Source: Gonium pectorale
Taxonomy: Eukaryota > Chlorophyta > Chlorophyceae > Chlamydomonadales > Volvocaceae
Assembly (NCBI GenBank): GCA_001584585.1
Contig: LSYV01000004.1
Coordinates: 1,832,783-1,860,183, forward strand
DNA: 27,401 nucleotides
Direction: 5' to 3'
The position numbers and the translations under genes were made by a program. The notes under the pieces are model-generated. The model saw nothing but the letters and a program-made list of their open reading frames with translations, did no database searches and was not told the DNA's origin. Positions 1 to 11,617 of the stretch are shown here, one piece after another (positions within the stretch are counted from its first letter, which is position 1; every line of letters starts with the position of its first letter).

Positions 1-205
1 GGGGCTCGGTGTGTTGGGGGAGGTGGTGGTGGTGGTGGTCATGGGTGAGAATTACCGTATGGCTTATGGATGGGGGCACTTGTTTGACGCTTCGCTCGTG
101 CCCCTGATCTCACCCCCCCACCCCCCGCCCCTGCCCCACCCCACTCTTTCACCACGTGGAACCTCCCATCGCCTTCCCCGCCCCCCGCCCCCTCCCCCGC
201 CGCAG
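1..205 (+). other. 3' part of an intron of the LRR gene
   Basis: This stretch is GGT-repeat and C-rich sequence ending in a pyrimidine-rich tract and CCGCAG (acceptor AG at 204-205). No LRR-like translation is visible here. The upstream exon lies to the left of the window. Confidence 0.6.
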
Positions 206-3200
206 CCTGACCCACCTCAACCTGGGCGGCAACCACAGCCTCGACATGGAAGTGTGCTGCCACCTGCTCACCAGCCTCACCAACCTGCGGGCGCTGGGTG
301 AGCGGGGCCGCACGGCATCCCGAGGGGTGGTTGGGTGGAGGGGGGCCAGCTGAGTGGCGGGGGTGACCCCAGAGAGCGGCGGCGGAACGGGCTCGCCCTC
401 CGCCAGAGCGTGCGCCGCGCCCCGCCCCGCTGGCAGCATCTGGGCGCTTGTAGCTGGGGGTGGGTGTGGCGGGCTGGGTTGGACTGGCGCCGACCCGCGC
501 CTGCGCCGCAGGTGCCAGCAGTGGAGAGTGGAGTGTCGGGCCCGGAGCGGTGCAGGGGGAATTGTTGGGCGGGCAGGCGGCACCAGCGCAGGCAGCACCC
601 TGGCCGCATTCCGACTAATGCGCCTGCTCATACGGAAACCAAAGCCATCCCAGGCGGCCCCACCTACCCGACACACACATGTACCTGGCAATCCCTTCTG
701 GCCTCCGGTTTATGTGCTTTTATCTCACTCATAGATTGCGCAGCGACACGTGTCATCCATCCATGCCAGCAACAACGTCGGGACGCCCGCCTCACAGGCC
801 TGTGCGACGTGGACCTCAGTAGCGATGCCTTCGGGCCCTTCCCGCCGCCCGGCGGCGGGCCGGAGGCCCCCGCTGCCGACACAGGCCCGCTGGCGGCGCT
901 GGCGGCGGCGCTGGGCCCCGCGGGCCGGCTGCGGGAGCTGCTGCTTGACGGCTGCGGCCTGGACACGCTGCCCACCAGCTTCAGTGCCCTCACGCAGCTT
1001 AGCCACCTGTCCATCATGGAGAACTTCGACGCGATGGTGGGTGTTGTGGCGTCGTGGGGCTGAGGCCGTGGGATGGATGTCGCATGTGGGGGGTTGAGTT
1101 GGGATGGGGAGGGCGTGAACGGGTGGGTAGTGTGGGCGAGCCTCCCGGCTCGGGTGAGGAGCAAAGCAGCGCCGGGAGATCGCCTCGACGTCTGTACCGT
1201 CTGTACCGTCGCCCTATCAGCAGCCCCGCTCCCGTCCCCACCCTCCTCCGCGGCCGCCTCCCCGTCCTCAGTGCTCCCCATTCCCACCCCATGACCGCCC
1301 GCTCCCCGCTGCACGCCAGCTTAGCCCCGCAACCCGCCCGCCCTTCCCCGGGCGCGGTTTCATGATAGCCGGTCCTCCCAAGTGCTGCGCCCAAATGATG
1401 TGCCCCGGCCTCAGGGCGCCTACCCGCGCGGGAATGCAACGCAACGCGCGTCAACCCCACTTGAGCGCCTCATCCGCTCGGCTCGTCGCAGCCTTTCGCT
1501 CCGGGCAGTAGTGCCACCGACATCAAGTCCCCACCACCACCACACACACGCACACGCGCGCGCCCCCACCATCCGGCCCCCGTAGGGCCTACCCCACGGC
1601 GTGACGAGCTTGCGGGGCCTAACCGTCCTGCGGCTGGGCTACCTGGACCTGTCCGCCGCGCTGCCTGCCGGGCTGTTTGAGCTGACGGGGCTGCGCGAGC
1701 TCGACCTCGAGCAGAACTTCCTGCCCTTCCTGGATGACGAGATCAGCCGGCTCACGGGCCTGCAGGTGGGGGGGGGGGGGAGAGGGGGCCGCGGAGGGCG
1801 GGGGAGAGCGAGGGTCGGGGTCGGGGGTCACGAGGTGGCGCTCTGGAGGAGGTTGAGTCGTGCGATTGTGGGGTTCGGGGCTGGGGAGATGCCGGTGTGC
1901 ACGCACCATTGCACGCCCGCGCCACGCACCGTGCCGCGCCCCATTCCGCTCCTCAATCCCACGCCGCTGAGCTCAGCCCCCGCATTAATTGCGTCACCTC
2001 GCCGGCAGATCTACTGGGTTGTTCGCCCCCCCCCCACACACACACAAACACAACCCTCTACCCCCCCCCACACACACACCGTCCCCGCAACCCAAATCCA
2101 AACCAACCCAACACACGATCACACCCAACGCACGTCCGCACACACTCATACTCCTCCTTGGGCGTCGCCGTCGGATGTTGGTACTCATTGCCAATCTTCA
2201 CATGCCGCCCCACCCCCCGCTGCTCCCCCCGCCTCCCGTTCCCCGTCCCCTCCGCCCCCCAGGTGCTCAACCTGATGGACTCGTTTGACCCGGACGCCCT
2301 CCCCGACGCCATCCCCTGGCCGTCCCTCTTCCGCCTCACCCGCCTGCGCCACCTGTGCATAACGGGGCCGGAGGAGCCGGAGCGGGTGCCGCGCGGCATC
2401 GGGGCGCTGTCGCGGCTCGAGGTGGGCGGGGCGGGGTGCGAGGTACAGGCAGCGGCATTGGCCACATTACTTAGTCCGTGGGCAAGTACTTAATGACCGA
2501 TGAGCAGGGCGCCATACAGACTAGCGGGAATTAATCTCGTGTGGCCGCACCCGCCGGGGGTGAAGATGGATGAACACGGTACTTGTGTCTGGGGGCGGGG
2601 CGGAGGTGTGGCTGATACGGGGAGATGGGTGGTAGAGGTTGGCGCAAGGGGGGGGTTGGGTGGAGGAAGGGGATTGGGTCCTCAGCCCCACTCTCCGTCA
2701 GGCGCTCCTTTCCCCGACGCCCCACCGGCACGTCATCGCCATCTCCCCTTGCCCACGGACTGAGTAACCCCACCCCCGACCCCCATCCCCCATGTCCGCC
2801 GGCCCGCAGTTCCTGCACATCAAGGGCATCCCGGTGCCGCCCGGGGTGCTGGAGGAGCTGGTGGCCAACCTGCGCGGCCTCGTGTCGCTGGACCTGTCCA
2901 TGGCGGGCATCGCCAGCATGCCGCAGGGGCTGACGCGCCTCACGCGACTCACGGGTGGGTGGGGGCGTGTAGTCGTACCGTACGGCATCATGCACAGCGG
3001 ACTGGCGTCCCGCAGGGCTTCCTCGTGCCGAGCCGGGATACGGGTGATTTGGGAGGCGGGGTCTCCGGGGCGCTGCGGGGAAGCTGGGCGGAGCTGGGGA
3101 CCGGCGGGAATGCGTTGCCAGCCCTCTTGCCAGCCCTCTTCCCCCATCGTTTGGTTGCGCTGCCGTTCCGTGCGGTACGGTGGCGCAACCATGCAAGCGC

Positions 3201-4216
3201 TGGTACCCGACGAGAGCGCGGCAAAGGCACCCTACCTGCCGGCCCCCGCCAGCCCTCACGCACCCTGAGCGCCCTAGCTGTCGGCGCTGCCACCGCACAG
3301 CCCGGCCTGAGACCCTGCCACCTGGCCATTACAGTCGCCCAGCTATGGGCGTACGGCACGCCGCACGCCCCTGTCGTAACACACCGGGAGTCGCGCCGCG
3401 CAACGTCGGGTCTGCCCCAGAGACACAGGATGCATACCTCTCTTGTCCTCCAGCCCGCCCACCCGTACGCTACCCCGCCAACCACCCCGCCCGCCCGCCC
3501 GCCCGACTGCAGAGCTGACCCTGCCCGGCAACAAGCTCAAGCAGCTGCCCTCCGGGTTCGGCGCCCTGTCGCGGCTGCTGGACCTCTCGCTCAGGTGGGT
3601 TGTTTTGGGGGCGGGCCGCGGCGGCGAGTGTGCGGGCGGCGGCAGTGCAGGATTCGTGGTTTGGGGCTGGGGCGGCGACACGGCTCAGGGCAGGGCGGGC
3701 CGACAGGTCTTACAGAGGCAGTTGCGGACTCCGGATGTGCAGACGGGTGGTAGGGGCCTCCTGTGGATGCCTGTGCCACGGACTGCCTCGTTGGGCGCAC
3801 CTGATCACCACGTAAGACCGCAGCCCTACGGCACCTGGCGGCTTCTTTTCACGAACCGGGTTCGACTTGCCGGAGGCATGCCCCTACCAAGCTCCAGTGT
3901 GGACGAAGTCCCCCAATGCTCCTTGATTGACGTGCACCCCCCCCCCCCGATCCTGCCCGCCCGCAGCCAGAACCCGCTCCGCTCGCTGCCTGCGGACATG
4001 ACGAAGCTATGCCGCCTGCGCGCACTAAGCCTCACCGTCGACGCGCGGTCGTCCGCGGGCGGGGCTGGGCCGGCCGCTGGCAGGCTGCAGCCCTCTCCGC
4101 AGCTGCTGGCGTGGATGGCGCGCGTGCCGGAGCTGGCTCTGTCGGGCGGGCAGCACTTCGAGGAGCTGGCCAAGCAGCACAAGATCGCGTGGCCAAGGAG
4201 CGTGTCATACTGGTGA
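206..4216 (+). CDS. Leucine-rich repeat protein, 3' portion (5' end outside window)
   Basis: Seven exons join in frame: 206-297, 798-1036, 1586-1765, 2263-2421, 2810-2954, 3513-3594 and 3967-4216, with a TGA stop at 4214-4216. Together they give 381 residues plus one codon shared with a missing upstream exon. Repeats of the LxxLxLxxNxLxxLPxxLxxL type run through every exon, for example LTELTLPGNKLKQLP and LRELDLEQNFLPFL, so the product is a solenoid probably used for protein binding. No kinase, NB-ARC, transmembrane or F-box segment is visible in this part. The C-terminus after the last repeat is a short cap of about 60 residues ending in SVSYW. Most exons hold one to two repeats, as expected for growth by exon duplication. 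The introns (372-558 bp) contain only C-rich, GT/CA-rich and G-tract sequence. The LRR assignment is certain; cellular role and subfamily are unknown because the N-terminus is missing. Confidence 0.85.
2025..2080. repeat. Interrupted C-tract / (CA)n simple repeat in an LRR-gene intron
   Basis: Two C-runs are each followed by CA dinucleotide repeats within the intron 1766-2262. It is a simple-sequence tract, likely variable in length between strains. A related CAC/CA/CG tract lies in the preceding intron near 1530-1562, and a run of G sits just after the donor at 1766. Confidence 0.8.
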
Positions 4217-4314
4217 CCGTTGGGCGCCTGTGGCTCGGCGTTTGGTGCGATACTTGTCAGACGCAAGTTGCAGGCCATGGGTAGTGTGCGAGGTGTATGC
4301 GTACTGTGGGGGGT

Positions 4315-4333
4315 ACACCACCACCACCACCAC
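4315..4333. repeat. (ACC)n trinucleotide repeat in the 3' UTR
   Basis: Six or so ACC units lie about 100 bp after the stop codon of the LRR gene. They are non-coding in the model here and a candidate microsatellite. Confidence 0.7.
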
Positions 4334-4491
4334 ATGGACGGGCGACCCCTGGCCTGCACACACGGCCGTGCGCCTGGGTGGTTGAGGAGTCTGAGGTCTT
4401 CCTTCTTCCCTTCTCGGCCACGTTGCCGCTTTCCGCACAGACCCTTGAGGGACGCCACCGACGCCACAACCCAACGCCACAAACCCTCACT

Positions 4492-4496
4492 TGTAA
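4492..4496 (+). terminator. TGTAA polyadenylation signal of the LRR gene
   Basis: TGTAA is the usual poly(A) signal in Chlamydomonas-type green algae. This copy lies 276 bp after the LRR stop codon and is the first one downstream, so the transcript probably ends 10-20 bp beyond it. Confidence 0.6.
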
Positions 4497-5571
4497 ACCT
4501 TCACTCGGATCTCAGACCCTCGGCCTCTCGTGTATTATTCCCTAACCACAAGCGTGTCGGGTTGTACCACCAGGCTCAGCAATACCACGTCTCCAAATCT
4601 TGCCACGATACATCCGCGTTGAGGCAACGGCACCCAGTCTTGGCCCAACGACCCTGCCGAAGGCGGCATTGCTCATATGCAACGAACACGCAGTCCGCCT
4701 GCCACCCACCAAAAGCTAACTACACCCGCTCTCGAGAGATGCAAGGTTTTCCATACTATTCAGCCAGAAGGGCACCAACGCTAACAGAGTGCAGCAGCCT
4801 TACTTCCTACAACCGCTTCTCGTTTAACTGTACAGAAAGACAGTCGACGCACGCCAGCACCCGTTAGCGCAGGCACCACCGTGCCGCTGCCCATGCGTCT
4901 TCCCTAAGCCCTCCAGAACGCAACGTAGAAGGCCCCAGTGTCATTGCTCCATGCATGCAAGATGCTACGGGGTTCCCAGGTCCGGAGCCATCCACGCCAG
5001 CCGCTTCTGCGCGCCTGCCAGCCCCGCGACCAGCTCGGCGCACCCACCACCGGCTCCCCTCCACACAGCACCGTAAGAACCCCGCAGGCAACGCGGCCTA
5101 CACAACAGGCCCAAATGGTCAAGCACACAGCGTCAGCAGTGCCAAGCTCCCGGCCCGGGAAGTTATGCACCTGCTCCAGCTCCACAGGGACGCCAGATCT
5201 GAGCTCCTCAACCCGGCTCCGGGCCCGAGCGTGTGTTCCGGCCCCTCCTCAGCGTCCTAATCACTTCCCCGCGGGGCCATGCTCTCGCCGCTGCTTCCGG
5301 GCAATTGCGCATGGCAAGCCGAATGTGAGCCGCCCTGCTGCGCCATGCCACTGGCCAGAGCTGCAGGTCCCAAGCGCATTCCATGCAGGGCGCTGCGCCA
5401 TCGCGGAAGCCTGAGCGCACAGGCCGCTCCCGAGCGCAGCCACCAAGGGATGCGGCTGCCGCACATAGACTGCCTGGGACGTAGTGAGGTACAGCCGCCC
5501 GGCACTACGCCGGAGCGCGAAACGGCGCTGCCCTAGTCATGTACCCCTGCCAAATTGTTGTGGGGCGACTC

Positions 5572-7317
<1,746 letters not shown>

Positions 7318-8519
7318 TCTGCCGCTGAACTCCGAAGATTATGCACAAAGAGTGCCCTCGCGGGCCCGTCAAGAAGGTATAGCGGCACGATGGATGTTGA
7401 ACTTCAATGATCTTGTCGAGGCCCGTCAAGTAAATTCACGTGCGCAAAAGCTGTTTAGGCAGTTGCAGAAAGGCCTCGTCAAGGAAGCTCTGCGTGCAGA
7501 AGTCCCACTTTCCAGCATGAACGTCCGTTGTGCCGTATCTACTAGAAGTCCACACAGCACACACGCAAAACACCCTCCCAGTGGCACCTCCGCAGCCCCT
7601 GCGCGTGCAGTGGACCGCACAGGTGGTTCAAGAGGGCGCTCCGTGCATAGTGGGGAGGGGCGTGCCCAAGTGGAAAGGTTCGGCGGGGCTGGCGGGGCTG
7701 TTGCGTATCGATACAGCCAATTCATTGCCAGGCTTAGGAGCATCGTGGAGCCTTGCATGACATCGAGCCTAGAATCATAGGCTTTCCGAAATCCTCGGAC
7801 AGTGCCGAAAGTGTGACCGGGTGCTACAGGGGCCTCTTCGGTGCCCATCAATCAGGAGATTCGCCTCGCAGCCTTACATGGTCAACCACAACATTGGCGG
7901 AAGCAACCATGCCCAGCGAATGTATTGGGGTGCAGAATGGTCCAGAACGCTGCGGCCGGAAGGGCCCAGAAGACTTGTCGCTGTAACTCCCAGTGCACGC
8001 AAAGGCTTCCCAGCCTCCCATTTCCGAAGTCCCGGGGGGGGAGGGGTATATCCCTAGTAACGCACCCAGTTCACACATTCCGAACATCAATGAGATCTAG
8101 CCGTCGCACGAGCACCAGCACGGCCGGCCGTGCGCTGACGCCGCTGACGCCGCTACGCCGTACAACCGTACAACCCCTGAATGGAAGCCGTACATTCGTC
8201 CGTACACTTTCATGGGGTCAATCCTCTCGAAGCCCGCGAGCCACAGGGCTGGCTCCCTGAGGCCAGACCCCGCCGCCAAACCCATTGCCCCTGAGCGAAT
8301 GCTCATCAGCCGTTGAGAAGCCACCAACGGAAAACTTAAGAAGGAAAACAGAAACAGGGGAGGCTACCTCTACGGCCACCCTCGCCGGAGGACTCCTGAC
8401 GGAGCGGTAATGCGGTCATTCGCTGACCTGCCATCAGTGCCGGACGGACGGGGCCTGCGCTCGCGGTCACTTCCGCACTGAACGACCCTTGAGTGAACGC
8501 TATGCCCCCGACGTGTTTG
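7318..8519. other. Intergenic: Rab6 upstream region and SDR 3' UTR
   Basis: About 1.2 kb lies between the Rab6 start and the SDR stop, both on the minus strand. It must hold the Rab6 promoter and 5' UTR at the left and the SDR 3' UTR at the right. No clear TATA box and no conserved open frame was recognised. Confidence 0.6.
7874..7878 (-). terminator. Possible TGTAA poly(A) signal of the SDR gene
   Basis: TTACA on the plus strand reads TGTAA on the minus strand. It lies about 640 bp beyond the SDR stop codon and is the first such site I found. The distance is long but within what algal 3' UTRs show. Confidence 0.35.
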
Positions 8520-11248
8520 TCACGGGTAGTGCATCCGCACCGTCACACCTCCGTCGCACACGAAGTGCTGGCCTGTGATGAAGCCGGCCAGCCGCTCGTC
8601 CGCCAGGAACGCCACCATCTCCGCCACGTCGGTGGGCTGCCCCACGCGGCCTGCGGGCACTCCGGGTGGGGGTGCAAGTACGGGACTTGTTGGAGGCCAG
8701 GAAGGAGTGAAACACGCAGGCCACACACATACACACACAATGCGTTGTATGCGTTGTTCCTTTTCAACACACACAATGCGATGCACGTAGACTAGACTAG
8801 GCGCATCCCAGCACGGCATTGCATAGGGTCACCCCAGAGAGGATTCTGGGCCGCATCGGGGGCTACAGTGGTGGTCGCCGCCGAACTAACATGCAGGGAC
8901 ATCACCCCTTCGACTGCCTCTGGAGCTGGGTCCTACAACGACGCCACCACTTTCGCGCTTACGCTCGTCGTATGCGTTGTCCTTTTCAACAAACACAAGG
9001 ACACACGCTCACACAACCCGACCGGAGAAGCGCTGATCGCGCACACCGGTATGAGCGCTGTCACTGTGTCCGCCGCGGCAGCTACCCTGCCGTCCTGGGC
9101 ACCATCGCCACACGGAAGCTCCGACCCTGGCCCTGACCCTTCCGGGCCCGCGGGCCCTGGCCCTGATAGGCCATCCCGCAAACCTCCCCCCCCCCCGCCT
9201 CCAAGGCCCCTGCAGCCCATCTCACCCGTGAACTGCCACTGGTGCTGCTCTGTGCTGATAGCCTCGGCGCCGCCGCTGACGTCCACCCAGCCGGGCAGCA
9301 CGGCGTTGACCCGCGTGCGGCGCTGCAGGCTGGCGGCCTGCGAATGCGTCAGGCCCAGCAGGCCCGCCTTGGCCGCGGCGTAACCCTGCGGAAGGGGGGG
9401 GGGCAGTCAGGGGGGAAGTAGATACGCGAGTGGAGGGCGGGCAGGACATATGGGGAAAGGGGTAAGCGTTTGATGCCCCAGTTCGCGTACTGGCTGTTGA
9501 GGACCGCTGGCCACAACGACTTGCTCTGCAGATGGGAGAGTTATGCTGGACGCCAGCCCGTCCTCCCATGGATCTGTGCTCCCAAGGTTCCACGTCGGCT
9601 CTCCAGCGCTGGCGCTCTGGCACCGCGCCGGAGTGGAGCACTACCAAGCGGACGGCAGCACCGGCAGCCCTGGTACCGGCGGCCGCCAGTCTTGAGTGTC
9701 CGGCGCCGGACGACGCCCTGTTCCCAAGCTTCACGTTCATGCCTTTGTCAATAAAAACAACACGTGATGCCCCCGAGTGCTTCGGCTTCTTGCCAGCCTG
9801 CAGTGCCGGCCTAGGCCTCCAGCGCCGCAGGGGCGACGGCTCGACGACTGCAGCCACTGCCCTCCGCGTTCGCAGTTCATGAAATCTTGGAGCCCCAAAC
9901 CGGCAAGCAGCCACGCGCAGACGGTTCCAGCCTAGGCGTGCCCTGCCGCCATGCAGAGGGCTCGCATCCCGGCCGCTACTCTGGGCCCCACCTCGCATCC
10001 CGGCTCCGACTGCAGCGCACGCGTGCTGGAGATGTGGACTATGGACGACCTGCGGGTGTGTGTCAGCTGGGGATGGCCCGTCTCTGGATTCCAAACGCCT
10101 GCTTGCTGCATGAAAGAGTTGGCGGGCTACAGCAGCTGCGGTGCGCACCTGCCCTCCTCCATCAGCGGTTGTAGCGTGTGGGACGTGAGGAAGGCACCTT
10201 CCAGGGGGGGATGCGATAGCGGGGTGCTCAGTGGGTTCAGGTATGTTAAGACGGAGGTCGGGGAGAAGGGGGTGACCGCCGGGGCGCTTGGCGATGGGCC
10301 GAGCGGTCACATGTTGATTTAGTGCTCAGCACTGCCGAGCGCGCCACGAGACTGAGTAGGCACTGCAGGACATACACTGACCACGGCACTAATCGGGTGG
10401 TGATGTAGCGAGGCCCGAGACAGGCTGCGACGCGGGGTGCCAAGGTGCAGCACTGTGTGCGGCCGTTCAGTATGCGAGCGCAGCCACGCCTTGTGGCCTT
10501 CCAGGTGCGACATGCGGCATGCATGGCCGAGCCCACGCCTCTCTGTTCCCCCACGCTCCGAGGCTACTTCGCGTTCGCTCCCATCAAGCAACTCCTGGTA
10601 ATATGGCGTGTTGTCATCATCGGTTATAGCGAAGGGACGCGAAGAGGGTCCTGGCACACCCATAACGATGCATACCGCATGGGCTTGAGGAGGCGCCGGC
10701 AGCGGGACTGCCTGCCTGGCCTCTGCCCCGAGCGGTTACGCCAGTGCATCCATTCTTCGCAGTGTTATGTTTATTGCACGGTCATGCGGGTACAGACTTG
10801 TGTACACAAATATAGTTTTCCAACAACTACGCTGGGGCCTAACCCACCACAAGGCCATACCCGTGAGGTTGGTGTCAATGAAGGTGTGCCAGCTGCCGAC
10901 GGGGTCGGACTCATCCAGGTTGGGTGCTGCAATGCCGGCGTTGTTAACCAGCAGGTTCAGGTGCGGGCCACCCGCTATGTCTTCTACGTGGGCGTACAGA
11001 GCCCGCACATTGTCCAGCTTCCGCACATCGACCCGCATGAACGAGTACACGCCCGGGTACTGTGCATCTGGGGCCTCCTCCGGTGCGACGTCGCAGCCAA
11101 CGACGCGGTAGCCCTTCCCAAGAAGAGTGCGCACAATTTGCCGGCCGATACCCGTCGGCCGGGCTACTCCCGATACAACTGCGGTTCTCATCCTGCGCAT
11201 AGAAGCTAGGACCCGGCTTCTCCCTTTGTTGCATGCGCTGGTTTCCAT
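8520..11248 (-). CDS. Short-chain dehydrogenase/reductase (SDR family)
   Basis: Five minus-strand exons join in frame: 11248-10861, 10197-10149, 10049-9992, 9385-9226 and 8650-8520, giving 261 aa, typical for a classical SDR. The Rossmann fold is marked by SGVARPTGIG (26-35), an acidic D53 after strand 2 that favours NAD over NADP, NNAG (102-105) and N127. The catalytic set is S154 in HISS, Y167 and K171 in YAAAK, with the normal S-x12-Y-x3-K spacing. LPGWVDV and the C-terminal GQHFVCDGG block complete the fold. The glycine motif is two residues longer than the usual TGxxxGxG. Translation may begin at 11248 or at the in-frame ATG at 11191 (residue 20), which starts directly before the first strand and is equally plausible. 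The substrate cannot be told from sequence. The introns of 663, 606 and 575 bp hold no recognised gene. Confidence 0.9.
8748..9000. repeat. Imperfect direct repeat pair inside the last SDR intron
   Basis: The first copy starts at 8748 and the second at 8971. Both read TATGCGTTGT followed by a (T)CCTTTTCAACAMACACAA-like segment of about 30 bp in total, differing by a few bases. They lie about 220 bp apart in the intron 9225-8651. They may be the ends of an old insertion or a simple local duplication. Confidence 0.55.
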
Positions 11249-11617
11249 GCTCCGAAATCAGGTGTCGGAGCGACGAAGAAGCACGCTGTTGCTCTGATGC
11301 TTTACCTCTTGGGGCCTAAATGCTGAATCCATGCTTGCAAGTAAGCACTAACTGATGCTGGTGAGCTCGCATTGCAACAGTCCGTGACAGCGGATTACGC
11401 ACGAGCGTGAACAACCAAGCGAGTTCGCTGTATCTAGACTCAATGCACGAGCTTGCATGAACTCCTAGTTGCCACTAGAAAAGTGGTCCGACGACGAGTG
11501 GTCCGAGTCACCCACTCCAACGGCCAACCCTCATACACCAACGGCCCACAGCCAGGGCACTTGGCCGAGGGGCAACTACTTGCCTAGCCGCATAGCAACA
11601 CGCCGTTTCAGTCGCAA
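11249..11617. promoter_or_regulatory. Shared divergent upstream region (SDR / F-box LRR)
   Basis: 369 bp separate the outermost start codons of the minus-strand SDR gene and the plus-strand F-box/LRR gene. Both promoters and 5' UTRs must lie here or in the adjoining 5' UTR sequence. I saw no canonical TATA box. A bidirectional promoter is an inference from spacing alone. Confidence 0.5.

Larger units (their letters stand above)
4217..5571. other. Convergent intergenic region / 3' UTRs
   Basis: This region lies between the stop codons of the plus-strand LRR gene and the minus-strand Rab6 gene. Base composition is more balanced than in the exons, and none of the open frames resembles a known protein. 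It should hold both 3' UTRs. I found no TTACA (minus-strand TGTAA) for Rab6 here, so its poly(A) site is unplaced. Confidence 0.6.

Noticed and set aside
9222..10310. 362-codon minus-strand open frame over the SDR introns
   Set aside because: It crosses the SDR exons in the wrong frame; the conserved SDR residues are read in other frames through splicing.
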